Origin: Trichomonas vaginalis G3
Lineage: Eukaryota; Parabasalia; Trichomonadida; Trichomonadidae
Direction: 5' to 3'
Assembly: GCF_026262505.1 (NCBI RefSeq)
Contig: NC_067204.1
Span: forward strand, 15,146,522 to 15,210,521
Length of the DNA: 64,000 bases
Positions 18,167 through 28,158 of this stretch are shown here, in pieces (within the stretch, counting starts at the first letter, position 1; every line of letters starts with the position of its first letter). A program made the position numbers and the translations under genes. The notes under the pieces were generated by a model. It did not search any database and was not told the origin of the DNA. It saw nothing but the letters and a program-made list of their open reading frames with translations.

Positions 18167-19054
18167 TCAAACAACAAAATATATCAAATACTCTTCCAAA
18201 TCTCCATATTTGTATAAGGAAGTCCATTTTCTTGGGATATTATACTCACAAAGAGCGCATTTAGCAGCCACTCTTCTAGATCTATCGATGCAATCCATGC
18301 ACATTACATGTCCACATTGAGCCATGTACAGATTTTTGCCTTTACACTTGCAATGCTGACATTCTCCATCTCCTTTGTAACTAATCAGCACAGATCTAAA
18401 GAATTGAACGCATTGTTGCGATAAAGTATAGCATAATATTATTAAATCTATTATTTTTGTTATTATATAAATTGAAGTGTAAAAAATTAAATTTTTTGGT
18501 ATAGAATTTTGGGGTACTCCAGATAAATAGCAAACCCAAACCGGAGTAACAAGTATAAAACGTATTATAATAGACATATTTGTCAGTAATCCGATACTTC
18601 CATTTTCGATATCGCATTTTCTGAAAAATTGAAAGCCAATTGCTATTGATTTCATTGCTCCTATTAAGAATAGGACGCAGAATGACATGAGAACTGAATT
18701 TATCAGAGCTCCAAATAAATCGTACGGTTTTCCAATTGAGAAATATAAAATTGTTCCACATACATATGAACAAATTACGTCGCCGAAACCATAAATTTTA
18801 TTAATAAATCTAGAACTTAAAGAAACTTGTTCACTATGTTTTAATTCTTTGCAAGAATTATGTATTGCAGACTCAGAGTTAACCAATACATGGTACATAG
18901 CATAAATGACTATTGTTTCGAGCCAATAATGCGCTAACAAAACACAAATTGAAATAAAACCTGCTGTTATTGTCAGCCTTTTGTAAAAGGAAAGTAATTC
19001 AGGGAACATAAAATATGATTCTGCTATATCCTTCTCTTGGTCTTGTTCAGGCAT
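18167..19054 (-). CDS. Membrane-bound RING-type E3 ubiquitin ligase
   Basis: 295 residues from ATG 19054, which has TCAACTTG right before it. Residues 1-25 are charged. About five hydrophobic segments follow: 27-58, a stretch around VICSYVCGTILYF, ALINSVLMSFCVLFLIGAM, IIRFILVTPVWVCYL and FYTSIYIITKIIDLIILC. The C-terminal tail has a RING-HC finger: CQHCKCKGKNLYMAQCGHVM, then CMDC and CALC. The layout (several helices, then a terminal RING) resembles RNFT-type ER ligases. It probably marks membrane proteins for degradation. The exact subfamily is uncertain. Confidence 0.75.
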   Translation of the reverse strand: MPEQDQEKDIAESYFMFPELLSFYKRLTITAGFISICVLLAHYWLETIVIYAMYHVLVNSESAIHNSCKELKHSEQVSLSSRFINKIYGFGDVICSYVCGTILYFSIGKPYDLFGALINSVLMSFCVLFLIGAMKSIAIGFQFFRKCDIENGSIGLLTNMSIIIRFILVTPVWVCYLSGVPQNSIPKNLIFYTSIYIITKIIDLIILCYTLSQQCVQFFRSVLISYKGDGECQHCKCKGKNLYMAQCGHVMCMDCIDRSRRVAAKCALCEYNIPRKWTSLYKYGDLEEYLIYFVV

Positions 19055-19062
19055 CAAGTTGA
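19055..19062 (-). promoter_or_regulatory. Inr initiator of the RING gene
   Basis: Reads TCAACTTG then ATG on the minus strand, giving a leader of about 5 nt. It favours 19054 as the start over the TTG codon upstream. Confidence 0.5.
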
Positions 19063-20595
19063 AAAGAAGGAACGAATTTTTGATTCATTTTGAGGTTATC
19101 TACAAAATCATTAAAAATTATAAAATCTTTCTTAATAGCTTATTTTAATCAATAATGTATTAAACATTATTCAAATTTGTAAATCTCGCTTCAATTTTAG
19201 AATTTTACATGTCAAATCATGTAAATCAGATCAATGTCATATAATTGTCATATCCTTAGAAAATTGTCGGATTCGTAAATTCCACGATTCCATTACTGGA
19301 AAAAGTGACTGAAAAAACATTTATTACATAAGAGTTGATTATTGAAGAAGTATTGGAGTATAATTGGGAAATTTTTAATTTGAAAAATTTTTTTTCTGAT
19401 TTCAATTTTTTTAAAGGTAGTCTCACGAGAAAACTGACGGTAAAAATTCGATGAAACCAGGTGCATTGTATAGTACATATATGTGGTAAATAAATGTCGA
19501 TTAGCTTTGTAAAAAATATCCCACAGTTTTTGAGATCTTGAAAACGGCCATTCAAAAAGTCGAAAATTTTTCCGAGATGTTAATGGGCAAGACAGTTTTT
19601 CGACAAATAAATCGTAAACATGGGAATTAAAATAAGGCGTTATATTACATATATGGTAAAGAATATGGATATGAAGAGCGTTAGTAGAATGGAAAGACTT
19701 TGAAATTTTAAAAAATTTATCTGGACTAAAAAATTATTTGATTATAAAAAACATATTATATATCAATTGCTATATAGAACTATCATAACAGATTTTGAAA
19801 AAGCCGCAAATCCCCAAGCTGGAGAATTCATTAAATACTAATTATTCAGCTTTTTATTGGAAAGGAAGGTAGTGTAGTTGTTGGGAACACTATGCTCTTT
19901 TTGAATCTAAAAGGCAACTGTTCAAATCATAACATCTTTTTTTTTCGAGTAGGTGCCAAAAGTGCTTACTCTTAAACAACCGTCGGATTTCCGGGTGAAA
20001 TCGTGACACACTTTTTTTTTCTTATTCTGCCATTATTGTTTTTCCTTGTTATGATTCAAATTAAAAATATTTTAGTACAAGTATTTTGGACATCATTTTT
20101 TCACATTGTCTCAATGCAAATGTTTGAAAATTTTGTAGGCAATATGACAACTCTTTCAACATTTGTTCTCTTTTATTAACTCAAACAGATTTAGGATCTA
20201 ATTTCATGCCTTCGAAGACATTTAAACCATCTTCAACATAATTTATTGACAAATTGATAACAATTACTCATGAATGTCGTAGATTTAATATCCTGTCACT
20301 CAGCAACAAATTCGGGTTCAATAACAAAGCTCAGTAAAAACTTTACAGAAATTCTCCAATTTATTTTAGTGTCTTTTTGCGTCATTACGGCTGCATTTTC
20401 TTCTGCATCTGAACGCTGTGTTTGGAAGAAGACGAAATACAGAAACTTTCAACACAAGTAATCAGATTTTCTTGTCTTTCATGTTAAAATGCTTCATCTC
20501 GCTAGGTATACGTCATTTATTAGATGGATTGTTAGCTTTGTGTCCAAATAGCAAAAAAAGTATTAATTTAAATTTCGCATTTTGCATAAGTATAC
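19063..20595. other. Intergenic region with a promoter-like 16-mer
   Basis: About 1.5 kb without a convincing gene. It contains the 16-mer at 19413-19428 that is shared with the Beclin promoter, and a weak tRNA-like stretch near 19870-19950 that does not fold properly. Confidence 0.5.
19413..19428 (-). promoter_or_regulatory. Promoter-like motif TCGTGAGACTACCTTT
   Basis: On the minus strand this 16-mer is identical to the one just upstream of the Beclin gene (27037-27052). It ends in CCTTT, the reported M5 start-site motif of T. vaginalis promoters. No good gene follows it on the minus strand, so it may be a relic. Confidence 0.4.
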
Positions 20596-20602
20596 GCTTT
20601 AA

Positions 20603-22852
20603 TTTATATCAAAACAGATTTAGATAGCTTAAAACAATATAGTTTACTCATAAATACATCTTGATAATTCACTTCTTCAATTTTCATAATCTTATATCCT
20701 GACCTATATCCTCTTATAAACCATATTTCTACTGAGATCTTCTTAAAGCATCTTTTTATCCCTATCTACGCCTCGAAACCCTATTTTTCCAGCGGAATAT
20801 GAATCTTCGGGTCTCGCTGATTCGATTTCTGCAGTCAGATCGTAAAAATACCCACTACATAGCCTGATAATCTCAATTTAAGTTCCTTAATTTTTTTGAA
20901 AAAAAAATTAAAACTCCCTTATCATGCTCATTTTTACGAATTTCATTTTTCCTTTAAGTTTAAAATATACGCTTTTTAGCATGTTTATAATACATTTTCA
21001 ATTTACATTTACATTTTTATTTTTGAATTGTTTATTTATATTTCCGTTTGAACAATAATATTTATTGAAAATTGTGAGAGAAACGGATATAATAAAAAAC
21101 ACCATACAACAAAATTCACTTTTTTTCATACTTACGCGGATCACTCCTTTTCGGCCCAATATGCCGGAAATGATAAAACTCTCAGATCTAGTTGCTAAGA
21201 TCCAAACTCTCGACTCTCAAATCTACTTCCTCAGATCTTGTTGCTAACATCCAAACTCTCGACTCTCAAATCTACTTCCTCAGATCTTGTTGCTAAGATC
21301 GATCTATTATACTCAATTTTACTTAAGCAATATAGATCACCTTTATTATGATTCACTTTATCTGTACTTGTTTAAAATTAAATTACATCATAAAGATCTA
21401 ATTACAAATTATTTAGAATTTTGAAATAAAACCAGTATTTTATCAAATGCTTTGAGATTAATGCATTCAAACTAAAAAAAAAAGATATATTCAGATCAAT
21501 TTCAATATTATTGATTTTTTACTGTAAAAACTATGTCTACATAGATCTCAAACAATTTTATTAGATACTCTTTTTCCCAATTTTTTTCAAAATCTCTTTT
21601 TACATATCAAAAATTGTATTTTTCAATTTCATTTTTATTTTTTCCATATTTTTTTTGGAATTTGGATATGCGTCCAAAGTAGTTATGTCATTAGAAAAAT
21701 ATTAGATATCTGAAGAGAAAATGATAACTTAGAGAGTTTTAAAGATTTTATTTTCGAATACAAATATAGACCTCAGAGGAATACATTCTAAATAAATTTG
21801 TATCTGAGGGTGAATAAATAAGAACAAAATTTAAAGGGTTAGCATAAATAATGTAGAAATTAAGATTGGAATTTAAATTTAATACAAAATTAAAGGGAAT
21901 GAATTTGCGATTAGTAGGGTATGGCAAAGGGATTGGGAAACATTGGTTACACATGAAAATTATCAGATGTAAGAATTTGGTGCAGATATTTTAAAAATGA
22001 GATCTGAGTGCTTAAACATTAAAAGTAGATCTTATCAAAAAGATCTGAGGAAGTAGATCTTAGCAACAAGATCTGAGGAAGTAGATTTGAGAGTCGAGAG
22101 TTTGGATGTTAGCAACAAGATCTGAGGAAGTAGATTTGAGAGTCGAGAGTTTGGATCTTAGCAACAAGATCTGAGGAAGTAGATTTGAGAGTCGAGAGTT
22201 TAGATCTTAGCAACAAGATCTGAGGAAGTAGATTTGAGAGTCGAGAGTTTGGATCTTAGCAACTAGATCTGAGAGTTTTATCATTTCCGGCATATTGGGC
22301 CGAAAAGGAGTGATCCGCGTAAGTATGAAAAAAAGTGAATTTTGTTGTATGGTGTTTTTTATTATATCCGTTTCTCTCACAATTTTCAATAAATATTATT
22401 GTTCAAACGGAAATATAAATAAACAATTCAAAAATAAAAATGTAAATGTAAATTGAAAATGTATTATAAACATGCTAAAAAGCGTATATTTTAAACTTAA
22501 AGGAAAAATGAAATTCGTAAAAATGAGCATGATAAGGGAGTTTTAATTTTTTTTTCAAAAAAATTAAGGAACTTAAATTGAGATTATCAGGCTATGTAGT
22601 GGGTATTTTTACGATCTGACTGCAGAAATCGAATCAGCGAGACCCGAAGATTCATATTCCGCTGGAAAAATAGGGTTTCGAGGCGTAGATAGGGATAAAA
22701 AGATGCTTTAAGAAGATCTCAGTAGAAATATGGTTTATAAGAGGATATAGGTCAGGATATAAGATTATGAAAATTGAAGAAGTGAATTATCAAGATGTAT
22801 TTATGAGTAAACTATATTGTTTTAAGCTATCTAAATCTGTTTTGATATAAAA
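20603..22852. repeat. 2.25-kb palindromic (foldback-like) element
   Basis: The left arm (20603 to about 21300) and right arm (about 22045-22852) are inverted copies that look essentially identical over about 590 nt outside the internal repeats. A spacer of about 740 nt lies between. The inner ends of the arms carry 49-bp tandem units containing AGATCT: about two in the left arm, about four in the right. The heptamer GCTTTAA touches the left arm (20596-20602) and recurs 12 nt beyond the right arm (22865-22871), a possible target duplication. No transposase is inside. It resembles a foldback or non-autonomous element with long inverted ends. Confidence 0.8.
22045..22270 (+). repeat. Tandem 49-bp repeats in the palindrome arm
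   Basis: About four units of a 49-nt sequence with core TTAGCAACAAGATCTGAGG and GAGAGTCGAGAGTTTGGAT, differing by single bases. The inverted left arm holds about two units. Unequal copy number between otherwise identical arms points to repeat-length change after the arms were made equal. Confidence 0.75.
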
Positions 22853-22887
22853 CGAAAAAGAAATGCTTTAAGTGTTCGGCCACTTAA

Positions 22888-22907
22888 TCATTTTCCCACA
22901 AATCATT
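22888..22907 (+). promoter_or_regulatory. Inr initiator of the large transposase-like gene
   Basis: TCATTTTCC at 22888-22896 and a second TCA at 22903 lie before the ATG at 22908, supporting this start over the ATG at 22872. The palindrome ends only 36 nt upstream. Confidence 0.5.
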
Positions 22908-25430
22908 ATGAACCGTGAGAAGATAGAAATTAATTTATCATGTGTAGATATTGCCACATTTAAGAAGCTTGAAAAGCTTATTAAAGAAAAACTTCCTGGT
23001 GTTATTTATAATAATATCGCAGATTATCAAACAAGTCCCAATCAATCAAAACTATTACAAGAGAATACTATTAAATCAATGATTGCAGCTTCCAAAAACC
23101 GTGCTCTAAGCTATCAAAGATCTCTGCAAATGAAAAAAATCAATGAACAAAGAAAAATACAAGATGGAACTGCAGACGAATTAGAACAAGAAGCAGAAAA
23201 GGCAGATCTTGAAACTCTCAATGACAATGAAGATGATTCTGATGATCAAGATGAAGATGAAACAAATGGTGATGAATCCTTGAGTTTAAGCGAAATATTA
23301 TTAGATGATTATACCCCATTATTTAAGTACCCTCCGTTTGCAGATAAATTAACGTGTGTTATCATTAATAACATGTTATATAATTTAAATTTTCCAAACT
23401 CAAAGAGCCGACGATACTATGCGGAGACACTTCAATTTGCCTTTATGTTGTATTGCAAACAACCCTCAGAATATTTGTTGGCAAGACAGAAACTTATGTT
23501 GCCATCAAAAGCAACTCTATTTCGAGTCTTTGGTAAAGATATTGCAGCATGGAAGGAACTTTTGCTTTCAAAATCATCTTCACTCCCAGTATTCCTCAGA
23601 TTCAGGGAATTATATCCATATACAGATGAGGAATTACGTGAACAATGCCATTTTTGCATTGGAATAGATGCAATCACAGGCAAATTATGGAAGAAGTCCG
23701 GCCATGACGATCAAATCGAGGACTTATTTGCATTATATTTGATGCCATTAGATTGCAAAGGTCCATCAATATGTTTGCATATAATACAACATACAAATGG
23801 TCTTGCATCTGGAATTATGAGTGAAATCTTGGATTACATTGCTACAGTTCAGAAAACACTGAATGTTCCAGTTTTTACAACTGATGGTGACAAATCTTAC
23901 GATTTTGTTTATCAGATATTCTTTCACCATTGGTACAGCCTAGTTACTGGCTTTGATGGATTAGTAGAAGTCCTTAAAAGTGCAAAATTCCAAGATCTTA
24001 AGATTATCTTCATCGCGGACGTCGTTCATATAGGCAAAAACCTCAGAACGTTATTAATTTTCCCCAATAAGTTAATCTTTTTGCAACCTTATGATCCAAC
24101 GCTGCACGTCGATATTACAAAAATTAGATTATTTTCCAAACTTGGAGATGCAATTAACAACTGTGATAAGTCTACCACACTCAATGACAAATATCCTGTA
24201 ACAATCTTTAACGTTCAAACCGTCAAGGATATGCTAGATAATAATTGCTACACTGAAGCAACTTGGCTCCTTCCACTTGCACTTTGGTTTGAGGGAGTCC
24301 GAAATACCATATTACCAGTTGAAGCAAGATTGTCAATGTTCAAACTTGCTTTTTTCATCTTGCATTTCTTTCTCAGATTGCAAGATGTGGTCGGAGTCAC
24401 TGATAGACTTCCTAATATAGAGACACCAGATCATCGTCTCAAATTCAAAGGTTATCTTTTTGCCAGAAGAATGCATCTTCTGAAAATGGCGACATCTCTT
24501 CTCACTCTTTATGGATTTTTAGAGGAATTCCCGAATATAAATTTTCAACATCTCACAACCCTTCCGGTTGAACATTTATTTGCCTTATTCCGAAAATTTG
24601 CGCATTCAAAAAAAGAAGTTAAAGATTTGATGAGTGCGGGAGCGCATTTGGTAATGAACCAAACCTACCGTGAACAAAATTTTGATCGTCTTGTGTCAGA
24701 ATGCAGACTTGATAATTCAGGAGCAAATATGGCAAATGTCGAGGAGATGCCAGAAGATATTAAGTCCCAATATATATTCACAGATGAAGATATTGCCAGT
24801 ATTACGACCGATCTTATGTATTTAGTTGGTTGGCACGAAGATCAGGTATTTTCAGTTTGGGGAAGATTAATAAAATACAATCACACACAACCATTAAGTG
24901 TTTTTGAACCTTACAGCAAAGATTTTCCGCGTAATGGAGTGGAAATTTTAAGACAAAAACTGGATCAAATTATTGAAATAAAAGCTCCAGTTCCTTTTTC
25001 AGAAAATAGGGGCTATTGCCCATCTCAAGCATACGAAACACAGTTACAAAAAGTGCCGATGGCCAAAACACCTCTTTATGAGAATTTCAATGACATACTA
25101 CAATTCGCAAACTCAAATTCCTCTTCTTCTACAGAAAACTCTACAACTACAGATTCTACATCTCAAGGAATTCAATCTCAAAATTCAAATTTTCCAAATG
25201 AAAATTTGGAAAATTCCCAAAATGCAGAATCAACTGATGATTTTCAATCATTAATAACGCCAATACAAGAAGATCATTTTCCTTCTGCCAACGAACTAAA
25301 ACAAGGGTTTGATATTGCCCATGATGTTTTAATTAGTCCGCCACCTGAGAATCAACATCCAGAAATTGATGAAGAAGAGACACAAAAAGCAATTTATCTA
25401 TTACAAAACTTAGACTTTCCTAAGAAATAA
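22908..25430 (+). CDS. Large DDE-transposase-like protein (P-element/THAP9-like?), intact
   Basis: 840 residues. A helical N-terminal region (1-80) and acidic stretch (about 105-130) lead to a core with possible catalytic Asp residues in CIGIDAITGKLW (about 270) and FTTDGDKSYDF (about 325). IADVVHIGKNLRTLL (about 370) resembles the D-x-x-H-x-x-KN-x-R box of P-type transposases. LPVEHLFALFRKFAH (about 565) could hold the acidic third residue. The C-terminal 130 residues are Ser/Thr/Asn-rich and disordered. No THAP or zinc finger is seen. I find no inverted ends clearly flanking the gene. It may be a transposase or a domesticated derivative; the family is uncertain. Confidence 0.5.
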   Translation: MNREKIEINLSCVDIATFKKLEKLIKEKLPGVIYNNIADYQTSPNQSKLLQENTIKSMIAASKNRALSYQRSLQMKKINEQRKIQDGTADELEQEAEKADLETLNDNEDDSDDQDEDETNGDESLSLSEILLDDYTPLFKYPPFADKLTCVIINNMLYNLNFPNSKSRRYYAETLQFAFMLYCKQPSEYLLARQKLMLPSKATLFRVFGKDIAAWKELLLSKSSSLPVFLRFRELYPYTDEELREQCHFCIGIDAITGKLWKKSGHDDQIEDLFALYLMPLDCKGPSICLHIIQHTNGLASGIMSEILDYIATVQKTLNVPVFTTDGDKSYDFVYQIFFHHWYSLVTGFDGLVEVLKSAKFQDLKIIFIADVVHIGKNLRTLLIFPNKLIFLQPYDPTLHVDITKIRLFSKLGDAINNCDKSTTLNDKYPVTIFNVQTVKDMLDNNCYTEATWLLPLALWFEGVRNTILPVEARLSMFKLAFFILHFFLRLQDVVGVTDRLPNIETPDHRLKFKGYLFARRMHLLKMATSLLTLYGFLEEFPNINFQHLTTLPVEHLFALFRKFAHSKKEVKDLMSAGAHLVMNQTYREQNFDRLVSECRLDNSGANMANVEEMPEDIKSQYIFTDEDIASITTDLMYLVGWHEDQVFSVWGRLIKYNHTQPLSVFEPYSKDFPRNGVEILRQKLDQIIEIKAPVPFSENRGYCPSQAYETQLQKVPMAKTPLYENFNDILQFANSNSSSSTENSTTTDSTSQGIQSQNSNFPNENLENSQNAESTDDFQSLITPIQEDHFPSANELKQGFDIAHDVLISPPPENQHPEIDEEETQKAIYLLQNLDFPKK

Positions 25431-27036
25431 AATTATTTAATTTATTCTTGTTTGTTTTTTAATTAAACATGTATATTTATTAACATTTCCTTTTTTAATA
25501 CCTTTCCAACTTCTATTAGTAACAAACACATAACTAATTTGAAGATTTAGCGTTATGAAGAAGTATCCAAGTAATAACGTCAATAATGCATTTGCGATAG
25601 GATATAATTGCACCAAAGGTTAAAACTTGTATAAAGAATGAAAAATGAAATTTAATATAATTTTTTTTCGAAAAAAATCCATGCTTGGCTAGATTTTCAT
25701 AGTTATTGAATATGCATTACTGACATCTTGTAAAAGATGCCGATCAAGGCTTTCAAGATTGCTAAATTTCTCGATTAAAATTTACATTTTTTTTTATTTG
25801 TGTTTAATTACATTTTACAGTTTGCAGACTTACATAAAATCCGCAACATAGTGGTTATTTAATATTTGCCCCACAGTATTGTAGTTTGAAATTTACGATA
25901 AGATTATAATTGATAAAGTAAGGTTTTGTCATTAATGCATCTTATAAACTTTCATTGATAAATATGGATAGATAAGTTCTGTGTTCAAAAGTAAGCATTT
26001 TTTTAAAACGCGCAATTATATCAAGAACGACTATCATAAATTCATGAGTATCGATGATTTTCGTTTAGGATGGACTTAATCGGCTTGATTGATATACATA
26101 TTTTAAAATGGCATAGCTTTGTGCATGTTATGTCAAGCATTGTGCCAAACCAATTTAAAATGAAACAAATTATTTTAAAGAAACTATATATGAACTATTC
26201 GAACACTTTATATTAATGTAGGGAGCTATAAATTTAAATATTCTAAAAATTTATTTATTTGAATAGGAAATCAAATAATTATGCATAATCGCATAAAAAA
26301 ATGCTGAAACAATGAAAAGAAAAAAATAGTTGCCCAATAGAAAAAGTCGAACCCATACCCCTACCCATTGAGTTATCCTCACTTTCAAGTTTCGATCGAA
26401 AAAAAGGTATTTAATCGCGTAACTCGCACCGTTTAGTCGTATTTCGAAGTTCTATATAGTATTAAAGATTAAGTTACATTATGTACAAAATAACTTTTTA
26501 TTGTTATTTGATTTTGATAGCATTATTAGCTGAATATGAAAAATCTCGTAGAAATAATCATTTCCTTCAGACATAAGTATTGGATTGTTTCCCAATAAGC
26601 ATAATAACACACGTTTCATATTATAATTTATTTCATTTCTGTACAAAATTTAGATAACGATATCAAATAAAAAAAACTGTGGCCTTTTTTTACTTCAAAC
26701 TATCATGAAGTGTAACCAAATTGGGTGAGTATTCTTGCTATCAGTATGACATGAAAAAGTGAACGACAAAAATTGAAGATATTGTAGTTAACTCGGATTT
26801 TTTTAATTGCAAACACATCTATAATTTGTTTAAATATCATTTATTATATCAAAATCGAAAAAATCGTTTTTGGAAATCTTTGAATTTATGAGAAGTTCTA
26901 CAAAGACACTTACAAATATAGCGTTTGCAATAAAAAGGCTCTTTAATCTTCTTCATCCTTGCTCAGAAACTTCTACTGGTTACCTTACGGGTAACCTGCA
27001 AAGCTGCTTCCAAGGCATCGGGAAAATAACGTATTT
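25431..27036. other. AT-rich intergenic region
   Basis: About 1.6 kb with no convincing gene. A tRNA-like relic (box A- and box B-like sequence on the minus strand) lies near 26340-26395 but lacks an anticodon arm. A PolyA-rich, low-complexity stretch is near 26310. Confidence 0.5.
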
Positions 27037-27052
27037 TCGTGAGACTACCTTT
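27037..27052 (+). promoter_or_regulatory. Promoter element of the Beclin gene (CCTTT-type)
   Basis: TCGTGAGACTACCTTT ends 11 nt before the ATG. The terminal CCTTT fits the M5 motif that overlaps transcription starts in T. vaginalis, so this gene probably uses M5 in place of a TCA initiator. Confidence 0.5.
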
Positions 27053-27063
27053 ATTTTTTTTTT

Positions 27064-28158
27064 ATGGAAGAATCGCCTCAGAAGCATCTTCCAAATGCTC
27101 TTTTTGTATGCTCTCGTTGCAGGAAATTGTGTATTGCTACTGAACTTAACTGGAATGCCGCATTTCGCAACCACAGACGCCAAACTTTTTCAACCAAAAC
27201 ACCTCGTCGTATTCAACTTCATTGTGGGAAAGATTTTAAGTGGGAGTATTATGACCAATTCCTTGAAGATAAGGAAATCTTTCAAAAACGCGAACAAGCA
27301 GATTTTCCTATTTGTAACAAGTGCGCAAATTTAAAACTCGAACAGATAAATTGCCAAAGAGACTACCTTAAGTACGAATCTGATCCATTATCAAAAAATA
27401 TGCCAAATGTATCGCTTGATATAATAAAACAACTGAAACATAAAACAGAAAAGCTTAAAAAAGAAATTCAAGTCTATAGAGAAGTTTTTGAATCATCTTC
27501 GGCAGGCTCCGATGTAAGAATTGAAACTTTATCTCCAAGTATTCCAAGAGATGAATCTTTTCGAAGTAAAGCTCCCGATACATTGATGCTACGGCAAAAT
27601 CCTAACGAAAATTTGAAAGTTAATACCTTCGTTGCATGTACTACTTTTGTAATTAGCTCGAATGGACATTATGGAACTATAAACGAGCTTCGGCTTGGAA
27701 CGCAAACTCCAACACCGGTTCCATTAGAAGAAATAAACTCAGGTTTGATGCTATTATGCCAAATTCTGAATTATTATTTATCAATTACAAAAGCTTACAT
27801 ATTTGAAATCCATCTCGGGCCAGAAATGACATTTAAAATACACGATCATGAGTATACGCTTACAGCTTTTGATCTAAAGCATAAAAAATCGGTCAAAAGA
27901 TTCAATGAAGCCATGGACATAATAATGAGCGTATTCTCCCATGTTTTTGTATTCTTTGACTCAGGACAGCCGAGGCCTCCATTCCTTATTAAGCCAAAGG
28001 ACAAAACAATCGGAGGTGAGTCATACGAGTACGAGCTGAAGCATCCAGAGAAATGGACTTTGGCTATGAAATACCTGCTGGCCAACCTGAAGTCGGCCCA
28101 AGTTCAGGGACTTAGATGTTCTTTAATTCAATATCAGAAATCTCAAAATCAAAAATAG
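27064..28158 (+). CDS. ATG6: Beclin-1/Atg6 homologue
   Basis: 364 residues. The N-terminal part has a CxxC pair (CSRCRKLC, about 18-25) and a second, PICNKC (about 82-87), as in Beclin N-termini. A coiled coil follows (about 115-145: IIKQLKHKTEKLKKEIQVYR). The C-terminal half is the evolutionarily conserved domain: NTFVACTTFVISSNGHYGTI, then NELRLGTQTPTPVPLEEINS, then GLMLLCQILNYYL, and a final FNEAMDIIMSVFSHVFVFF. Beclin/Atg6 joins Vps34 and Vps15 in the PI3-kinase complex that starts autophagosome formation and endosomal sorting. It is shorter than human Beclin 1 (450). No BH3-like segment is obvious. Confidence 0.85.
   Translation: MEESPQKHLPNALFVCSRCRKLCIATELNWNAAFRNHRRQTFSTKTPRRIQLHCGKDFKWEYYDQFLEDKEIFQKREQADFPICNKCANLKLEQINCQRDYLKYESDPLSKNMPNVSLDIIKQLKHKTEKLKKEIQVYREVFESSSAGSDVRIETLSPSIPRDESFRSKAPDTLMLRQNPNENLKVNTFVACTTFVISSNGHYGTINELRLGTQTPTPVPLEEINSGLMLLCQILNYYLSITKAYIFEIHLGPEMTFKIHDHEYTLTAFDLKHKKSVKRFNEAMDIIMSVFSHVFVFFDSGQPRPPFLIKPKDKTIGGESYEYELKHPEKWTLAMKYLLANLKSAQVQGLRCSLIQYQKSQNQK

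Noticed and set aside
19868-19950. tRNA-like stretch with a GTAGTGTAGTTGTTGG box A look, GTTCAAATC box B and a T-run
   Set aside because: The acceptor and T stems do not pair and the anticodon loop lacks U33 in any sensible fold.
20270-20627. Two short plus-strand frames before the palindrome
   Set aside because: No initiator, no domain, composition like other noise frames.
22045-22270. CRISPR-like array
   Set aside because: Units are directly adjacent 49-mers without spacers, inside a palindrome, in a eukaryotic genome.
26340-26395. tRNA-like sequence on the minus strand (AACTCAATGGGTAG and GGGTTCGA)
   Set aside because: Box A and box B are too close, with no anticodon arm, and the 5' acceptor side does not match. 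At best a relic.
26870-27334. 154-residue frame overlapping the start of the Beclin gene
   Set aside because: Overlaps a well-supported gene in another frame and shows no family features.
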